A stretch of 64,000 bases of DNA from Chitinophaga nivalis. Lineage in GTDB: Bacteria; Bacteroidota; Bacteroidia; Chitinophagales; Chitinophagaceae. Made by a program: the position numbers and the translations under genes. Location of the stretch: the NCBI RefSeq assembly GCF_025989125.1, contig NZ_JAPDNR010000001.1, positions 3,206,301-3,270,300 of the forward strand. The letters run 5' to 3'. The notes beneath the pieces are model-generated. The model was not told where the DNA came from. It made no database searches and worked only from the letters and a program-made list of their open reading frames with translations. Positions 55,626 through 64,000 of the stretch are shown in pieces (the first letter of the stretch is position 1; every line of letters starts with the position of its first letter).

Positions 55626-56318
55626 TTAATGCGGGTAGTGCCTGAAAATGCCGGTGTCGAAGATGGTCCAGCGGGCGGCTTTCTGCCCGCAACTTTTCAA
55701 GCCGTTGTTGGCCCAGGTATTACAGGTATAAAAAAGATGGTAGCGGCCGCGCGCTTCATAAAAAGCATCGTGGCTACCATAATTGGCATGAGTGGCAATC
55801 AGCATGGGCTGGCCATCCGGACCGGGCAGGAAGCGGTTGCTGATATAGGCAACGAGGCGGTTGTATTGTGTTTCGCTGATCAGGATACGCCGGCAGTCGT
55901 CATTTTCGGATAGCTGGCGGTAATAGGTGGTGTGGATGGCGGCGGCGCCCAAACCGAAAAGTGCCCGGTAAGCGGTACGGAAAGTGAGGTCTGCCCAGGT
56001 GGGTGTTTCCAGATAAAACCCTTTATCGCCCCAGCCAAAGGCAATGTATTGGGCCAGGGTATCCGGGCGGGCCGTATATTGAAACGGGATACGGCTGCTC
56101 CAGTCGGTATTGCCGTGCCGCACCGGCAATACGAGATCGGTATGTACGCCATTCGTGAGTATATAAACAGCCACGGTACGGTCACTCACCGGTTCCGGTG
56201 TGGTGCTCATACGGGAAAGGATATACGCTGCCAGCAGGTAGCCGGCGATAAAGAGTATAAAGGTCAGCAGGGTAATGCCCAGGATGCGGGCAGATTTTTT
56301 CAGCAGTTGGCGTATCAT
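55626..56318 (-). CDS. TIGR02117 family protein (DUF2459)
   Basis: A 230-residue protein with an N-terminal membrane anchor (about 12-34) and a periplasmic DUF2459 domain. Typical phrases are YILTNGVHTDLVLPV, FGWGDKGFYLETPTWADL and HLFYTCNTWANNGLKSCG. The conserved His and Cys (NGVHTD, YTCNTW) resemble NlpC/P60-type hydrolase residues, so a cysteine hydrolase has been suggested for this family, but that is unproven. Separate from its neighbours. Confidence 0.85.
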   Translation of the reverse strand: MIRQLLKKSARILGITLLTFILFIAGYLLAAYILSRMSTTPEPVSDRTVAVYILTNGVHTDLVLPVRHGNTDWSSRIPFQYTARPDTLAQYIAFGWGDKGFYLETPTWADLTFRTAYRALFGLGAAAIHTTYYRQLSENDDCRRILISETQYNRLVAYISNRFLPGPDGQPMLIATHANYGSHDAFYEARGRYHLFYTCNTWANNGLKSCGQKAARWTIFDTGIFRHYPH

Positions 56319-56358
56319 GACAGTAAAAATGTAATGATACGCAATGATCCGGATATAA

Positions 56359-56386
56359 AAACAAAAACCCCGGTTAATACCGGGGT
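56359..56386 (-). terminator. terminator of the bestrophin transcript
   Basis: ACCCCGGT (56367-56374) pairs with ACCGGGGT (56379-56386) around TAAT. On the minus strand a run of T follows, so it ends the gene at 56446. Confidence 0.85.
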
Positions 56387-56445
56387 CGTTATCATAACGC
56401 TATAAATTACGCCTAGTTGCATGGCGCGTAAACACAAATCAGTCA

Positions 56446-57360
56446 TTACAGGACATAGTATTTAGCCTTGTGGGCCAGTTCTTCCTGTTGTATATCCTGT
56501 TCATGTAACATCTGGCGCAAATCTTTTTCGATATTCCGGGCAATGGTGGTTACCGGTGTATCGGTAGGCTTGTTTTCAAACGGGTCCTGCAGGCTGATAC
56601 CCATTTTTTCGATCAGCAGGAAAGACGCCGCGATGGCCACTACCAAAGGAATTTCCATAAAACCCAATACATCTATTAAGGCAAAGGGAAGCAGGAGAAT
56701 GAAAAAGATCACGGTAAAATGTGTGTACAGACTATAGGTTGAGGGAAATACGGTATTCTTGATCCTTTCACATTTGCCCATGGCATCGCACAGGCGGGAG
56801 AGGGTACTGTCTATCGCTACCTGTTGGTATTGATTCAGCCATCCCTGTTCCAGGGCATATTGTATATCTTTTCCATGTAAAAGCAACAAGGCAGCCGGTA
56901 CATTATCATATCTTGTCAAATAATTTAGTTCCCGTCTGCTCAGTAATCTATCCAACCCCTTAAGTGGATCTGTCTTCCGTAACGATTGGCCCAGGCTGTA
57001 GGTCCAGGCTGCCTGCCGCTTTACAAAACGTTCCTGAAAATGTTGCAGCTCTTCCGACTGATAGTTGCTGTCCATCAGGCTAAGCACCTGCCGCGTCAGG
57101 GAACGCGAATCATTCACAATAGCGCCCCAGATGCTACGCGCCTCCCACCAGCGATCATACGCCTGATTGGAGCGGAACGCGAGCAGCAGTGATAGCACGG
57201 TTCCTAGCACCATAGGGACAGCTATGGGAATGACAATATTGGTGAAATCATATTTATAATAGAGTATATTAATCGTCAGACAGTAGACCATCACCATTAG
57301 CAGTTCATACCTGATCTGACCAAATACATATTTTAATGGGATGTTTTTCTTGAGTAGCAT
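56446..57360 (-). CDS. bestrophin-family ion channel
   Basis: A 304-residue membrane protein of the bestrophin/UPF0187 family, pentameric anion (or, in some bacteria, cation) channels. The opening LKYVFGQIRYELLMVMVYCL and then FRSNQAYDRWWEARSIWGAIVNDSR form the characteristic core, and two further membrane helices follow (about 214-254). Here the gene lies 12 bp behind a universal-stress-like protein gene and is probably co-transcribed with it. A terminator follows. Confidence 0.9.
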   Translation of the reverse strand: MLLKKNIPLKYVFGQIRYELLMVMVYCLTINILYYKYDFTNIVIPIAVPMVLGTVLSLLLAFRSNQAYDRWWEARSIWGAIVNDSRSLTRQVLSLMDSNYQSEELQHFQERFVKRQAAWTYSLGQSLRKTDPLKGLDRLLSRRELNYLTRYDNVPAALLLLHGKDIQYALEQGWLNQYQQVAIDSTLSRLCDAMGKCERIKNTVFPSTYSLYTHFTVIFFILLLPFALIDVLGFMEIPLVVAIAASFLLIEKMGISLQDPFENKPTDTPVTTIARNIEKDLRQMLHEQDIQQEELAHKAKYYVL

Positions 57361-57372
57361 AGTAACATTGTT

Positions 57373-57855
57373 TTATTCTGCCAGTAAAAGGGCGGAAATC
57401 GTGGATTTCGCCACACTTGGTTTACTCTTCAGCAATTGGGTGGTAACCATCGGGTACCTGCATCTTTTGATCAGTTTCTCCGGGTTATAGCTCCGTTTGG
57501 AGGGCGGATTATAATCGTGATCAATCGGTTGTATAATCAGATCGATATTCTGTGCCAGCAGGAAATTGCGGAATGCAGCCGTGGTATTACCATGGAAGAA
57601 TTCTATTTTCAGCTGGTTGATAGCAGAAGAATACTTGTTGCGGATGATTTCACAGCCATCTTTAAAGTCAGCCGTGATCAGGTCTATATGTCTGCTGTTA
57701 CGGGTAAACGTAATCAGGTCAAACAGCGAGTCCGGCATCTCCAGGGCATGCATGAAAATGATATTAACCGGCTCATATGCATGCTGCGCAATAATGCTGT
57801 GTACGTAGCCCAGAGAGCGGATCGAAAAATCTGTTGGAATGAGTATATTTTTCAT
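57373..57855 (-). CDS. universal stress protein-like
   Basis: A 160-residue cytoplasmic protein with the USP alpha/beta fold: start MKNILIPTDFSIRSLGYVHS, a middle IIFMHALEMPDS, and DLIIQPIDHD near the C-terminus. The usual ATP-binding GxxG-x9-G(S/T) is not evident, so it may belong to the non-ATP-binding type. The ATG at 57855 was selected because the 42 residues upstream do not look like the fold. The bestrophin gene is 12 bp downstream, and the histidine kinase gene ends 109 bp upstream. Confidence 0.8.
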   Translation of the reverse strand: MKNILIPTDFSIRSLGYVHSIIAQHAYEPVNIIFMHALEMPDSLFDLITFTRNSRHIDLITADFKDGCEIIRNKYSSAINQLKIEFFHGNTTAAFRNFLLAQNIDLIIQPIDHDYNPPSKRSYNPEKLIKRCRYPMVTTQLLKSKPSVAKSTISALLLAE

Positions 57856-57964
57856 ATCTGGTACTTTTATAACAACAAAATTATTGCTGTGTGGTAAGTA
57901 ACCAGTAAGAGCCCAGTTAGAAGGTTGTAAGAATGTGGTAAGAATTTGGTAAGAAAAACAGACG

Positions 57965-59323
57965 TTACCGTGGCAACTCAATACTGATCTCGGTTCCCAC
58001 GTTTACCTGGCTGTTTACAATGATATTTCCCTTGTGCATCCGGATAATATTCATGGCTAATGGCAAGCCAATACCATATCCTTTAAAACGATCGGTATTA
58101 GAAGCACGGAAGAAAGGAGAAAAGATATAAGGCAGATCATTGGCAGGAATCCCAATACCGAGATCTTTTACAATGATGATATTTTTTTTATCGGTAGCTG
58201 CCAGTGCCATCGACACAGGCTGGTTGTTGGAATATTTTACCGCATTGCTCACAATATTGCTGAGTGCCAGTTCCAGCAGCTGGGCATTGCCGGAGATCAC
58301 CAGTTTTTCTTCTTCTTCCGGAAACAGGCTATAGTCAATAGATACAAAGTTCCCCGGGTTCATTTTATCAATGGTGTGTTTTACAGTAAACAGGAGTTCA
58401 TCAATCCGGATCAGGCCCCAGTCTTGTTTTTTACCATCGAAGCCTGTTTGTGCCAGGTGCAGGAGGCTTTTGGTGATGTGTTCCAGCCGGCCGGCCTCAC
58501 TCAGGATGTTTTGCAGGGAATACACATATTTTTCCGGCGTTCTGTCTTTATTGAGTGCCAGTTCTGCTTCGCCGATGATGGCGGTGAGCGGGGTACTCAG
58601 CTCATGGGAAGCATTGCTCACAAAATTATTCTGGGTTTCAAAAGCAGTTTCCAACCGGTCCAGCATATTATTGAACGTACCTGCCAGCTCATTGATTTCA
58701 TCGCCGCTTTCATCTACGTGTAGCCGTAGGTGTAAGTTGCGGGAGCTGATGTTTTTTACCTGTGCCATCATCTGCCGGATGGGTAGCAGGATATAGCGGG
58801 AGAAGAATATACCGGCGCCAATGAGGATCATACCGGAAATGGTGGAACAGATGATCAGTATTTTGCGCAACCACAGCAGGTATTCCACGCTGTATTGGTT
58901 AATGGCGGATACAATCACAATATAAAGCCCTTGTTTGCTTTTATAGAGTACGCCTTCATAAAAGCGGTCGCCTTCGCGGTAGGTGGCTTTGTTATCGCGG
59001 GCTACCTGTCGGTAAAATTCATCAGGTAATTGCAGCCCGGGATCTTTGGTGACGATGTGATCGCTGGATACCGGCAGAAAGTATTCTTTTTCTGCGGGTA
59101 GTTTTTCCAGGTGTTCTTCCCGTATTTCGTTATAGATAACGGAATCAGATTCATAATAGGGGAGGGTAGCTTTGGCAGTAAGATAAGCGCGTATTTCCAG
59201 CCGTTTATAGAAATCCTCGAAGGAATGCTGATTGGCAAAATAATATACCAGTATGCTCATGGCAAGAATGGTAGAAATAGTCAGCCCGGCAAAAAGCACG
59301 AGTATCTTAGTGCGTATTTTCAT
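57965..59323 (-). CDS. sensor histidine kinase
   Basis: A 452-residue membrane kinase. Transmembrane helix 1 is at about 8-30, a periplasmic sensor of about 120 residues follows, helix 2 is at 152-178, then a HAMP linker (about 178-230), HisKA with H240 (NASHELSTPLTAI) and HATPase_c (NIVSNAVKYS, DLGIGIP, GYGIGLPLAM). It overlaps the upstream response-regulator gene by 17 bp, so the two form one two-component system. The signal is unknown. The downstream stress protein and bestrophin genes may be targets. Confidence 0.9.
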   Translation of the reverse strand: MKIRTKILVLFAGLTISTILAMSILVYYFANQHSFEDFYKRLEIRAYLTAKATLPYYESDSVIYNEIREEHLEKLPAEKEYFLPVSSDHIVTKDPGLQLPDEFYRQVARDNKATYREGDRFYEGVLYKSKQGLYIVIVSAINQYSVEYLLWLRKILIICSTISGMILIGAGIFFSRYILLPIRQMMAQVKNISSRNLHLRLHVDESGDEINELAGTFNNMLDRLETAFETQNNFVSNASHELSTPLTAIIGEAELALNKDRTPEKYVYSLQNILSEAGRLEHITKSLLHLAQTGFDGKKQDWGLIRIDELLFTVKHTIDKMNPGNFVSIDYSLFPEEEEKLVISGNAQLLELALSNIVSNAVKYSNNQPVSMALAATDKKNIIIVKDLGIGIPANDLPYIFSPFFRASNTDRFKGYGIGLPLAMNIIRMHKGNIIVNSQVNVGTEISIELPR

Positions 59324-60029
59324 CCGTGAGGTTTTCTTTAAGCATATAACCCAATCCTACTACCGTTTGTATCAGTTCGGGCTGATTGTTTTTATTGATT
59401 TTTTTACGGAGATAATTAATATAAACATCCACTACTTTGGTGTTCATATTAAAATCAATACCCCATACCTGTTCCAGTATTTCCATTCTGGACAATACTT
59501 TCCGGGGATTTTTAAAAAGATATTCGAGCAGCCGGTATTCGGTGGCGGTGAGCTGAATGGTTTTTCCCTGGCGGATGGCAGCCTTGGTGTCTGTATCCAG
59601 TTCCAGGTCGGCCAGTTTCATGATGCCCGGCGCTGCCGGACTCACGGGAACGGCTATGCTGGTATTGCCTTTTCTGCGCAGCAGGCTGCGGATACGGGCT
59701 TCCAGTTCCTGTAACTTAAATGGCTTCACCAGATAGTCATCAGCGCCGCTATCCAGCCCCATGACGATGTTTTCTGTGGTTCCCAGGGCGGTGAGCATCA
59801 GAATGGGGGTGGCTACCTGTTCTTTCCGCAGGGTGCGGCACACTTCGATGCCATTCATACCGGGTAACATCACATCCAGGATGATCAGCAAAAAGCCGGG
59901 GTTATCCAGGGCCATCTGCAGCCCGTTTTTGCCATCCAGGGCTACGCTCACTTCATAGCCTGCTTCTGCGAGGCCGCGGGTGATAACAGATACTACAGCA
60001 GGTTCGTCTTCTACTAATAAGAGTTTCAT
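59307..60029 (-). CDS. OmpR/PhoB-type response regulator
   Basis: A 240-residue two-domain regulator. The receiver domain (1-115) has phospho-acceptor D52 in IILDVMLPGMNG, the acidic pocket LLLVEDE and K102-region (DDYLVKPFKLQELEAR). The C-terminal winged helix (about 140-235) contains LTATEYRLLEYLFKNPRKVLSRMEILEQVW and VDVYINYLRKKINK. It overlaps the histidine kinase gene by 17 bp. A TTG start nine bases upstream was rejected in favour of ATG. Confidence 0.92.
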   Translation of the reverse strand: MKLLLVEDEPAVVSVITRGLAEAGYEVSVALDGKNGLQMALDNPGFLLIILDVMLPGMNGIEVCRTLRKEQVATPILMLTALGTTENIVMGLDSGADDYLVKPFKLQELEARIRSLLRRKGNTSIAVPVSPAAPGIMKLADLELDTDTKAAIRQGKTIQLTATEYRLLEYLFKNPRKVLSRMEILEQVWGIDFNMNTKVVDVYINYLRKKINKNNQPELIQTVVGLGYMLKENLTDENTH

Positions 60030-60062
60030 ACCGGTCAAAGGTAATTCCTAATTTATAAATCC

Positions 60063-60635
60063 TTATTCCAGGTGGCTAACGCAGTTGAACAGGGCACAGT
60101 TCCAGGTGTCCTGGTCAAATTGGAGGCGGGTCACCGACGTATTTTTCATGGCTGTGACCGGCATATCGGGCACCAGCACACTCAACAGTTGCCGGATGAA
60201 GCTGCCATGGCTTACCAGCAGGATATTTTTACCGGCATTTTCTGCCAGCAGCTCATGGATAAAGGCGAGGCCCCGGCTTCTGATGGCTTCGTTGCTCTCC
60301 ATACCCAGATCCATGGTTTTCCAGGCTTCTCCCCACTGTTTTACCCGTTCTTCTTCGGTGGTGCCTTCAATGAGCCCGCCGCCGGCTTCTCCCAGCCGGT
60401 TGTCCTGAATAACTTCCGGAATGCCTGTTTCTGCGGCAATAATAGCGGCTGTTTGCCGGGCTCTCAGCAGGTGGCTGGAGTAGAGCAGGTCCCAGGTTTC
60501 CGCGGTCAGTCGTTGCCCCAGTCGGGCGGCCTGTAATTTCCCTTCTTCGTCCAGTGGTATATCCGAATGGCCTTGCAGTTTACCGGCTTTGTTCCAGGCT
60601 GTGGTTCCGTGACGGATGATCGCTATTTGGGTCAT
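60063..60635 (-). CDS. histidine phosphatase family protein
   Basis: A 190-residue phosphoglycerate-mutase-like phosphatase. The catalytic histidine sits in the motif IRHGTTAWN at the N-terminus, with the second histidine in LLVSHGSFIRQLL, and LGEAGGGLIEGTTEEE provides the acid region. It hydrolyses or transfers phosphate from small molecules; the substrate is unknown. The gene lies just before the two-component operon on the same strand. Confidence 0.88.
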   Translation of the reverse strand: MTQIAIIRHGTTAWNKAGKLQGHSDIPLDEEGKLQAARLGQRLTAETWDLLYSSHLLRARQTAAIIAAETGIPEVIQDNRLGEAGGGLIEGTTEEERVKQWGEAWKTMDLGMESNEAIRSRGLAFIHELLAENAGKNILLVSHGSFIRQLLSVLVPDMPVTAMKNTSVTRLQFDQDTWNCALFNCVSHLE

Positions 60636-60750
60636 GTAATGGTCTTTTTTAAATACTTCCAGGGAGCAAATATAGACATCCGGCGTGGCAAATTATAGGA
60701 AATGCAATTGCAATGCCATTTCAGCAGCGTTCGCTATATTAAAAGTATTA

Positions 60751-60758
60751 TAAATTTG
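60751..60758 (+). promoter_or_regulatory. candidate promoter element of terpene synthase 2
   Basis: TAAATTTG matches TAnnTTTG; a TTCG lies about 18 bases upstream. Transcription would begin about 115 bases ahead of the gene. Confidence 0.4.
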
Positions 60759-60881
60759 TCCATTTTAGCTTTTATTAGTATCTCCTTTCATCCTGAATGC
60801 TTCGAGACTGCATGCCCAACTACACCATTACCTGCTCACAACACCCACTAAGGATTCATTTATTACTTAAAACTGAAATGT

Positions 60882-62015
60882 ATGAAACACAACGTTCAAC
60901 TGGCATCACACGCCAGAATGCAAATCATTCAAAAAGAGTACGCTGCTTTAATGTCTAACGGAGTAACCAGTTTCTCGCTACTGGAATTGTTTAATCATGG
61001 CCAATTCAATCTGGACGAGTTTTGTCAGTCGTTCCGCCCCCATCCTTATGCCCGGCAGCTAAAACGCCTGGCCCAGGAGTTTGGAGAAAAATATGAGATC
61101 TGGCTGGAGAATGCAGAGCATTACATCACCTGTGCGATTTATCTGTTTCCCACAGCTAACCTTTACCGGATGAATAATATCCTGAAGAATTGTGCGATTG
61201 ATTTCTACCTGAATGATACGATGGGCAGAGAGGTATTCTGTCATTTATCGCCGGGAGAGCAGGTGGCCGCCAACGAGATCCGGGAGCGCATGGGTAAACT
61301 TACAGCGCCTTTCGGTACCATCGCTGCCGCCCATCCGGTGGAAGTATCGAATGCGGAGATGATGCAGGATATTTATAATACTTCACCTCAGAAATGGTTC
61401 GACGCGTTCTGTCACATGTATAACTATCATATTGAAGTGACGCACCTGGACTGTAATACCAACGCATTAGGAAGGGTACCCTCCATAGATGAATACATCG
61501 ACATGCGGGGGCATATCTCCGGCATGCATCACACCATTCAGCTGATAGAGTATAGCGACGGACAGTTCCTCGACTGGGATTGGCTGGAGAGTGCCGGTAT
61601 ATTGGCAGATATGAAACGGTTACAGTATGTGACGGCGGCTATCGGCTGTTTGATGAATGACCTGTTTTCTTTTGAGAAAGAAGTGATCGACAATGGTTCC
61701 GATTCCAACCTGTTGATGATACTGGCCTTGAATGATCCGGCGCTTTCGCTGGAAACCGTGATCCGGCAATCTGCCACTATCGTACGGAATTTGTTGCTGG
61801 AGTTTACCACACTGGTCAACCAGGTAAGAACCAGGGGCTATCAGCAACTGCCGACACATTCCGAAGCGGTCGATAAACTGGATGCACATATCGGCGGATT
61901 GGAAAGATGTGTACAGGCCAGCTGGATGTGGCAGGTATATACAAAACGCTATAAAAGACATCATTCTATCTGGAAAGAAACCCAGTTGACACCGGTAATA
62001 GCTGCGGCTATCTGA
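60882..62015 (+). CDS. second class I terpene synthase
   Basis: A 377-residue terpene cyclase, longer than the one at 40060 and only distantly similar. The second metal motif is perfect: MNDLFSFEKE (N259, S263, E267). The first is less usual: AIDFYLNDTMGRE, with D107, N111 and D112 in place of the classic DDxxD, as in some Bacteroidota cyclases. The HISGMHHTIQL segment and YQQL/RGYQ C-terminal part also fit. No modifying gene is next to it; the flanking genes are a phosphatase and a hybrid kinase on the other strand. The product is unknown. Confidence 0.88.
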   Translation: MKHNVQLASHARMQIIQKEYAALMSNGVTSFSLLELFNHGQFNLDEFCQSFRPHPYARQLKRLAQEFGEKYEIWLENAEHYITCAIYLFPTANLYRMNNILKNCAIDFYLNDTMGREVFCHLSPGEQVAANEIRERMGKLTAPFGTIAAAHPVEVSNAEMMQDIYNTSPQKWFDAFCHMYNYHIEVTHLDCNTNALGRVPSIDEYIDMRGHISGMHHTIQLIEYSDGQFLDWDWLESAGILADMKRLQYVTAAIGCLMNDLFSFEKEVIDNGSDSNLLMILALNDPALSLETVIRQSATIVRNLLLEFTTLVNQVRTRGYQQLPTHSEAVDKLDAHIGGLERCVQASWMWQVYTKRYKRHHSIWKETQLTPVIAAAI

Positions 62016-62043
62016 TAACAACAATCATAAACCTGTTTGGCAC

Positions 62044-63783
62044 TTATTCCTGTAATTCTCCGCTGATAGGATGTAATTGCTGGTGTAGTATTTTGATCAA
62101 TGATTTATAATCGATGGGCTTTTCAATAAATGCATTGGCGCCTGCTGCCAGTAATTGTTCGCGTGATTCTTTGAATGCGTCACCAGTTGCGATGATTACA
62201 GGAATATTGCTTAACAGGGGGTCTTTTTTCAACTGCTGTAAGGTTTCTTCTCCATCCATTACTTCCATATGATAGTCCATAATGATGACGTCCGGCCGTG
62301 CTTTTCTGCTGGCGCTCAGGGCTTCTGCTCCATTGTTGGTAATGGTAACAATACAGCCGATGTTTTTCAGGAATTTGGACATCAGGGCAGCGCTCATTTC
62401 ATCATCTTCTGCTACCATCACCTGCACATTGTTGAGATCAGTGGTATCTGTATCGGCAAGGTCTTCGAGGCGTATGTCGGCCGGTTTACCTGCCCGTAGC
62501 GGGAAGGTAATGGTGAAACTGGTTAATCCGGAAGTGCTGCTTTCCACCTGGATATGGGCATTCATGGAATCTACCTTGTTTTTTACCACATATAATCCCA
62601 GCCCGGTGCCTTCCGTGTATTTACTTTTATCGGTAATAAACGGATCAAATATAGTGGCCAGTTTGGCGGCCGGAATAGGGGCGCCTTTGCTGGTTACCTG
62701 CAGGGTCCATTGGTTTTTGATACCGGCGATATTAATGTCAATTACCGAATTTCTGTCGGCATATTTGATGGCATTGCCCAGTAAATTGGTAATGATCTGG
62801 TTCAGTTTTAAGGCATCACTGAAAATAATGCCGGGCATGCCTACTTCATGCAATTTGATTTTTATATTCCTGGTTTGTGCGATGATTTTATTTACCTCTA
62901 TTATCTTCTCTATAAAAGGAATGACTTCAAATGCTTCACTGGAAAGGGCTTCGGAATTGCCGGATTCTATCTGCGCCATATCCAGCACATTGTTGACAAT
63001 GTTACGGGTATGATTGCTGGCCAGCAACAGCTGGTCTATCATAGGCTCTATACTTTGCAGATGATGGTCCTGCTTGATTTCCCGCTTTAACAGTTGTGCT
63101 ACACCATAAATAGCATTGAGGGGTGTACGTAGTTCATGGGTTACCTGGTACACAAAAATCTTCTTGAAATGATTGCTGCGTTTTAGTTGCTGATTCACAT
63201 CGTTACTGTGTACGTAAGGTTTGCTAACGAGGATAATCAGCATCAGTACACCACCCATGGCCAGTAAACGGAATACGAAGGATACGTGTAGCGACAGCTG
63301 AACGGGATGTACCAGCTGATAATGATAGTAGGTTTCCAGCACCAGCAGAATACATACCGTGAGTATCAGGGCCGCTGTGCGGAGTCTGCGTTCTTTGAAC
63401 AACAGGTATATAATTGAGATCAGGAAGATGATCATCGCCTGTAATTCAATAATGTTATTCAGCAGGATGCCAAAGTAAATAGAAGCCAGGCATTGTACAC
63501 CAAAGGTCATGATAGCTGCTGCCAGGTAATGTTTTCTGGAGTTAAGCCAGATGGCAGATAAGGTCAGTACAAATTCAATACTGGCAGGAAGTAGTATGGA
63601 TAACTGATCTGAAAGAAAGTAAAAGATGATACCAACAACAACGATTAATGAACCTAATGCCAGACTAAGGGTATTTACCAGTTTAATCCTCATTTCGAGT
63701 TCTTCATCTACCACCCCGTCAGTTCCTGTCCGGATAACATTATTTATGACATTTCTTATTTTACGGATGATCGTGCTGTTCAT
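62044..63783 (-). CDS. hybrid sensor histidine kinase/response regulator
   Basis: A 579-residue membrane kinase. The N-terminal part has six to seven predicted membrane helices (about 36-190) without a large periplasmic domain. HisKA follows with H216 (YQVTHELRTPLNAI), HATPase_c (NQIITNLLGNAIKYAD, EGTGLGLYVV) and a C-terminal receiver (about 453-570) with D503 in IIMDYHMEVMDGEE and K557-type lysine in FIEKPID. It could serve as a hybrid feeding a separate phosphotransfer protein. It faces the second terpene synthase tail to tail, 29 bp apart. Confidence 0.9.
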   Translation of the reverse strand: MNSTIIRKIRNVINNVIRTGTDGVVDEELEMRIKLVNTLSLALGSLIVVVGIIFYFLSDQLSILLPASIEFVLTLSAIWLNSRKHYLAAAIMTFGVQCLASIYFGILLNNIIELQAMIIFLISIIYLLFKERRLRTAALILTVCILLVLETYYHYQLVHPVQLSLHVSFVFRLLAMGGVLMLIILVSKPYVHSNDVNQQLKRSNHFKKIFVYQVTHELRTPLNAIYGVAQLLKREIKQDHHLQSIEPMIDQLLLASNHTRNIVNNVLDMAQIESGNSEALSSEAFEVIPFIEKIIEVNKIIAQTRNIKIKLHEVGMPGIIFSDALKLNQIITNLLGNAIKYADRNSVIDINIAGIKNQWTLQVTSKGAPIPAAKLATIFDPFITDKSKYTEGTGLGLYVVKNKVDSMNAHIQVESSTSGLTSFTITFPLRAGKPADIRLEDLADTDTTDLNNVQVMVAEDDEMSAALMSKFLKNIGCIVTITNNGAEALSASRKARPDVIIMDYHMEVMDGEETLQQLKKDPLLSNIPVIIATGDAFKESREQLLAAGANAFIEKPIDYKSLIKILHQQLHPISGELQE

Positions 63784-64000
63784 AGAATGAAGTCAATAGT
63801 AACTTTAGTGCTGTTCAGATCAGGGGAGAGCTGAAGTGCGGGTAAAGTGTGTTTATTGCAGGCCTTAATTAAATTTACAATATTTTTAAATGCTGATCTG
63901 GTTATTGTATAAATGATCTTCTGAGGTGATATGTCCCAATTTATTACACTTCCAGGGTATCGGCAAAAAAATGGTCGTTGTAGGTTTACGGTACCTCTTT
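63784..64000. other. upstream region of hybrid kinase gene
   Basis: Last 217 bases of the window, AT-rich, with no open frame that resembles a gene. It probably contains the promoter of the hybrid kinase gene on the minus strand. Confidence 0.4.

Noticed and set aside
1..64000. CRISPR array to go with cas6
   Set aside because: No evenly spaced repeat series was seen on reading the intergenic regions; the only repeats found are the tRNA-Ser-derived ones.

Overview
The window looks like a chromosomal piece of a Bacteroidota member of the Chitinophagaceae, most likely Chitinophaga or a close relative. The evidence is a SusC/SusD outer-membrane pair run by an ECF sigma factor and a FecR anti-sigma factor, a type IX secretion C-terminal domain, GLPGLI and DUF6520 family proteins, TonB-style beta-barrel proteins, promoters of the TTG/TAnnTTTG type, and the near absence of Shine-Dalgarno sequences. 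No rRNA, transposase, integrase or phage gene was seen. Two tRNA genes are present, both serine tRNAs with a TGA anticodon.

Layout. 1-3.6 kb: the right end of a Wadjet anti-plasmid system (3' part of jetC, then jetD). 3.7-10.3 kb: mostly single metabolic genes (nitrilase-like amidohydrolase, MBL hydrolase, AraC regulator, PEP-mutase-like lyase, SnoaL-like protein, isochorismatase), an unrecognised protein and a solitary cas6. 10.4-26.9 kb: a hybrid histidine kinase carrying a whole phosphorelay, a lipoprotein, a large SNF2 helicase, a beta-barrel/GLPGLI pair, small exported proteins, a non-canonical oleate hydratase, a P-loop kinase-like ATPase and a thioesterase. 27.0-28.4 kb: a tRNA-Ser gene followed by partial copies of its own 3' end and terminator, enclosing a gene for an RRM RNA-binding protein. 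28.9-37.3 kb: sigma factor, FecR, SusC, SusD and TlpA-like thioredoxin, a complete nutrient-uptake cassette. 38.7-41.0 kb: a cytochrome P450 whose heme-ligand cysteine is replaced by serine, next to a class I terpene synthase. 41.4-43.9 kb: a second identical tRNA-Ser and two decayed genes. 44.4-49.4 kb: a MauE-like membrane protein with a DUF6520 peptide, an HxlR regulator divergent from an azoreductase, an LLM flavin oxidoreductase and GAPDH. 49.5-64 kb: a T9SS cargo protein, a PqqB-like hydrolase, an M48 protease/YjgN pair, a DUF2459 protein, a bestrophin/stress-protein pair, a two-component system, a phosphatase, a second terpene synthase and another hybrid kinase.

How parts work together. 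The sigma/FecR/SusCD/TlpA genes all point the same way and read as one signal-responsive uptake unit. The P450 and terpene synthase form a small terpenoid cluster; the second terpene synthase stands alone 20 kb away. The HxlR regulator and azoreductase share an intergenic region with a clear palindromic operator. The accessory parts (Wadjet, lone cas6, tRNA-flanked stretch, pseudogenes) suggest past gene gain and decay. The items most worth a second look are the cysteine-less P450, the tRNA-Ser repeat structure, the lone cas6, and the MauE/DUF6520 pair.
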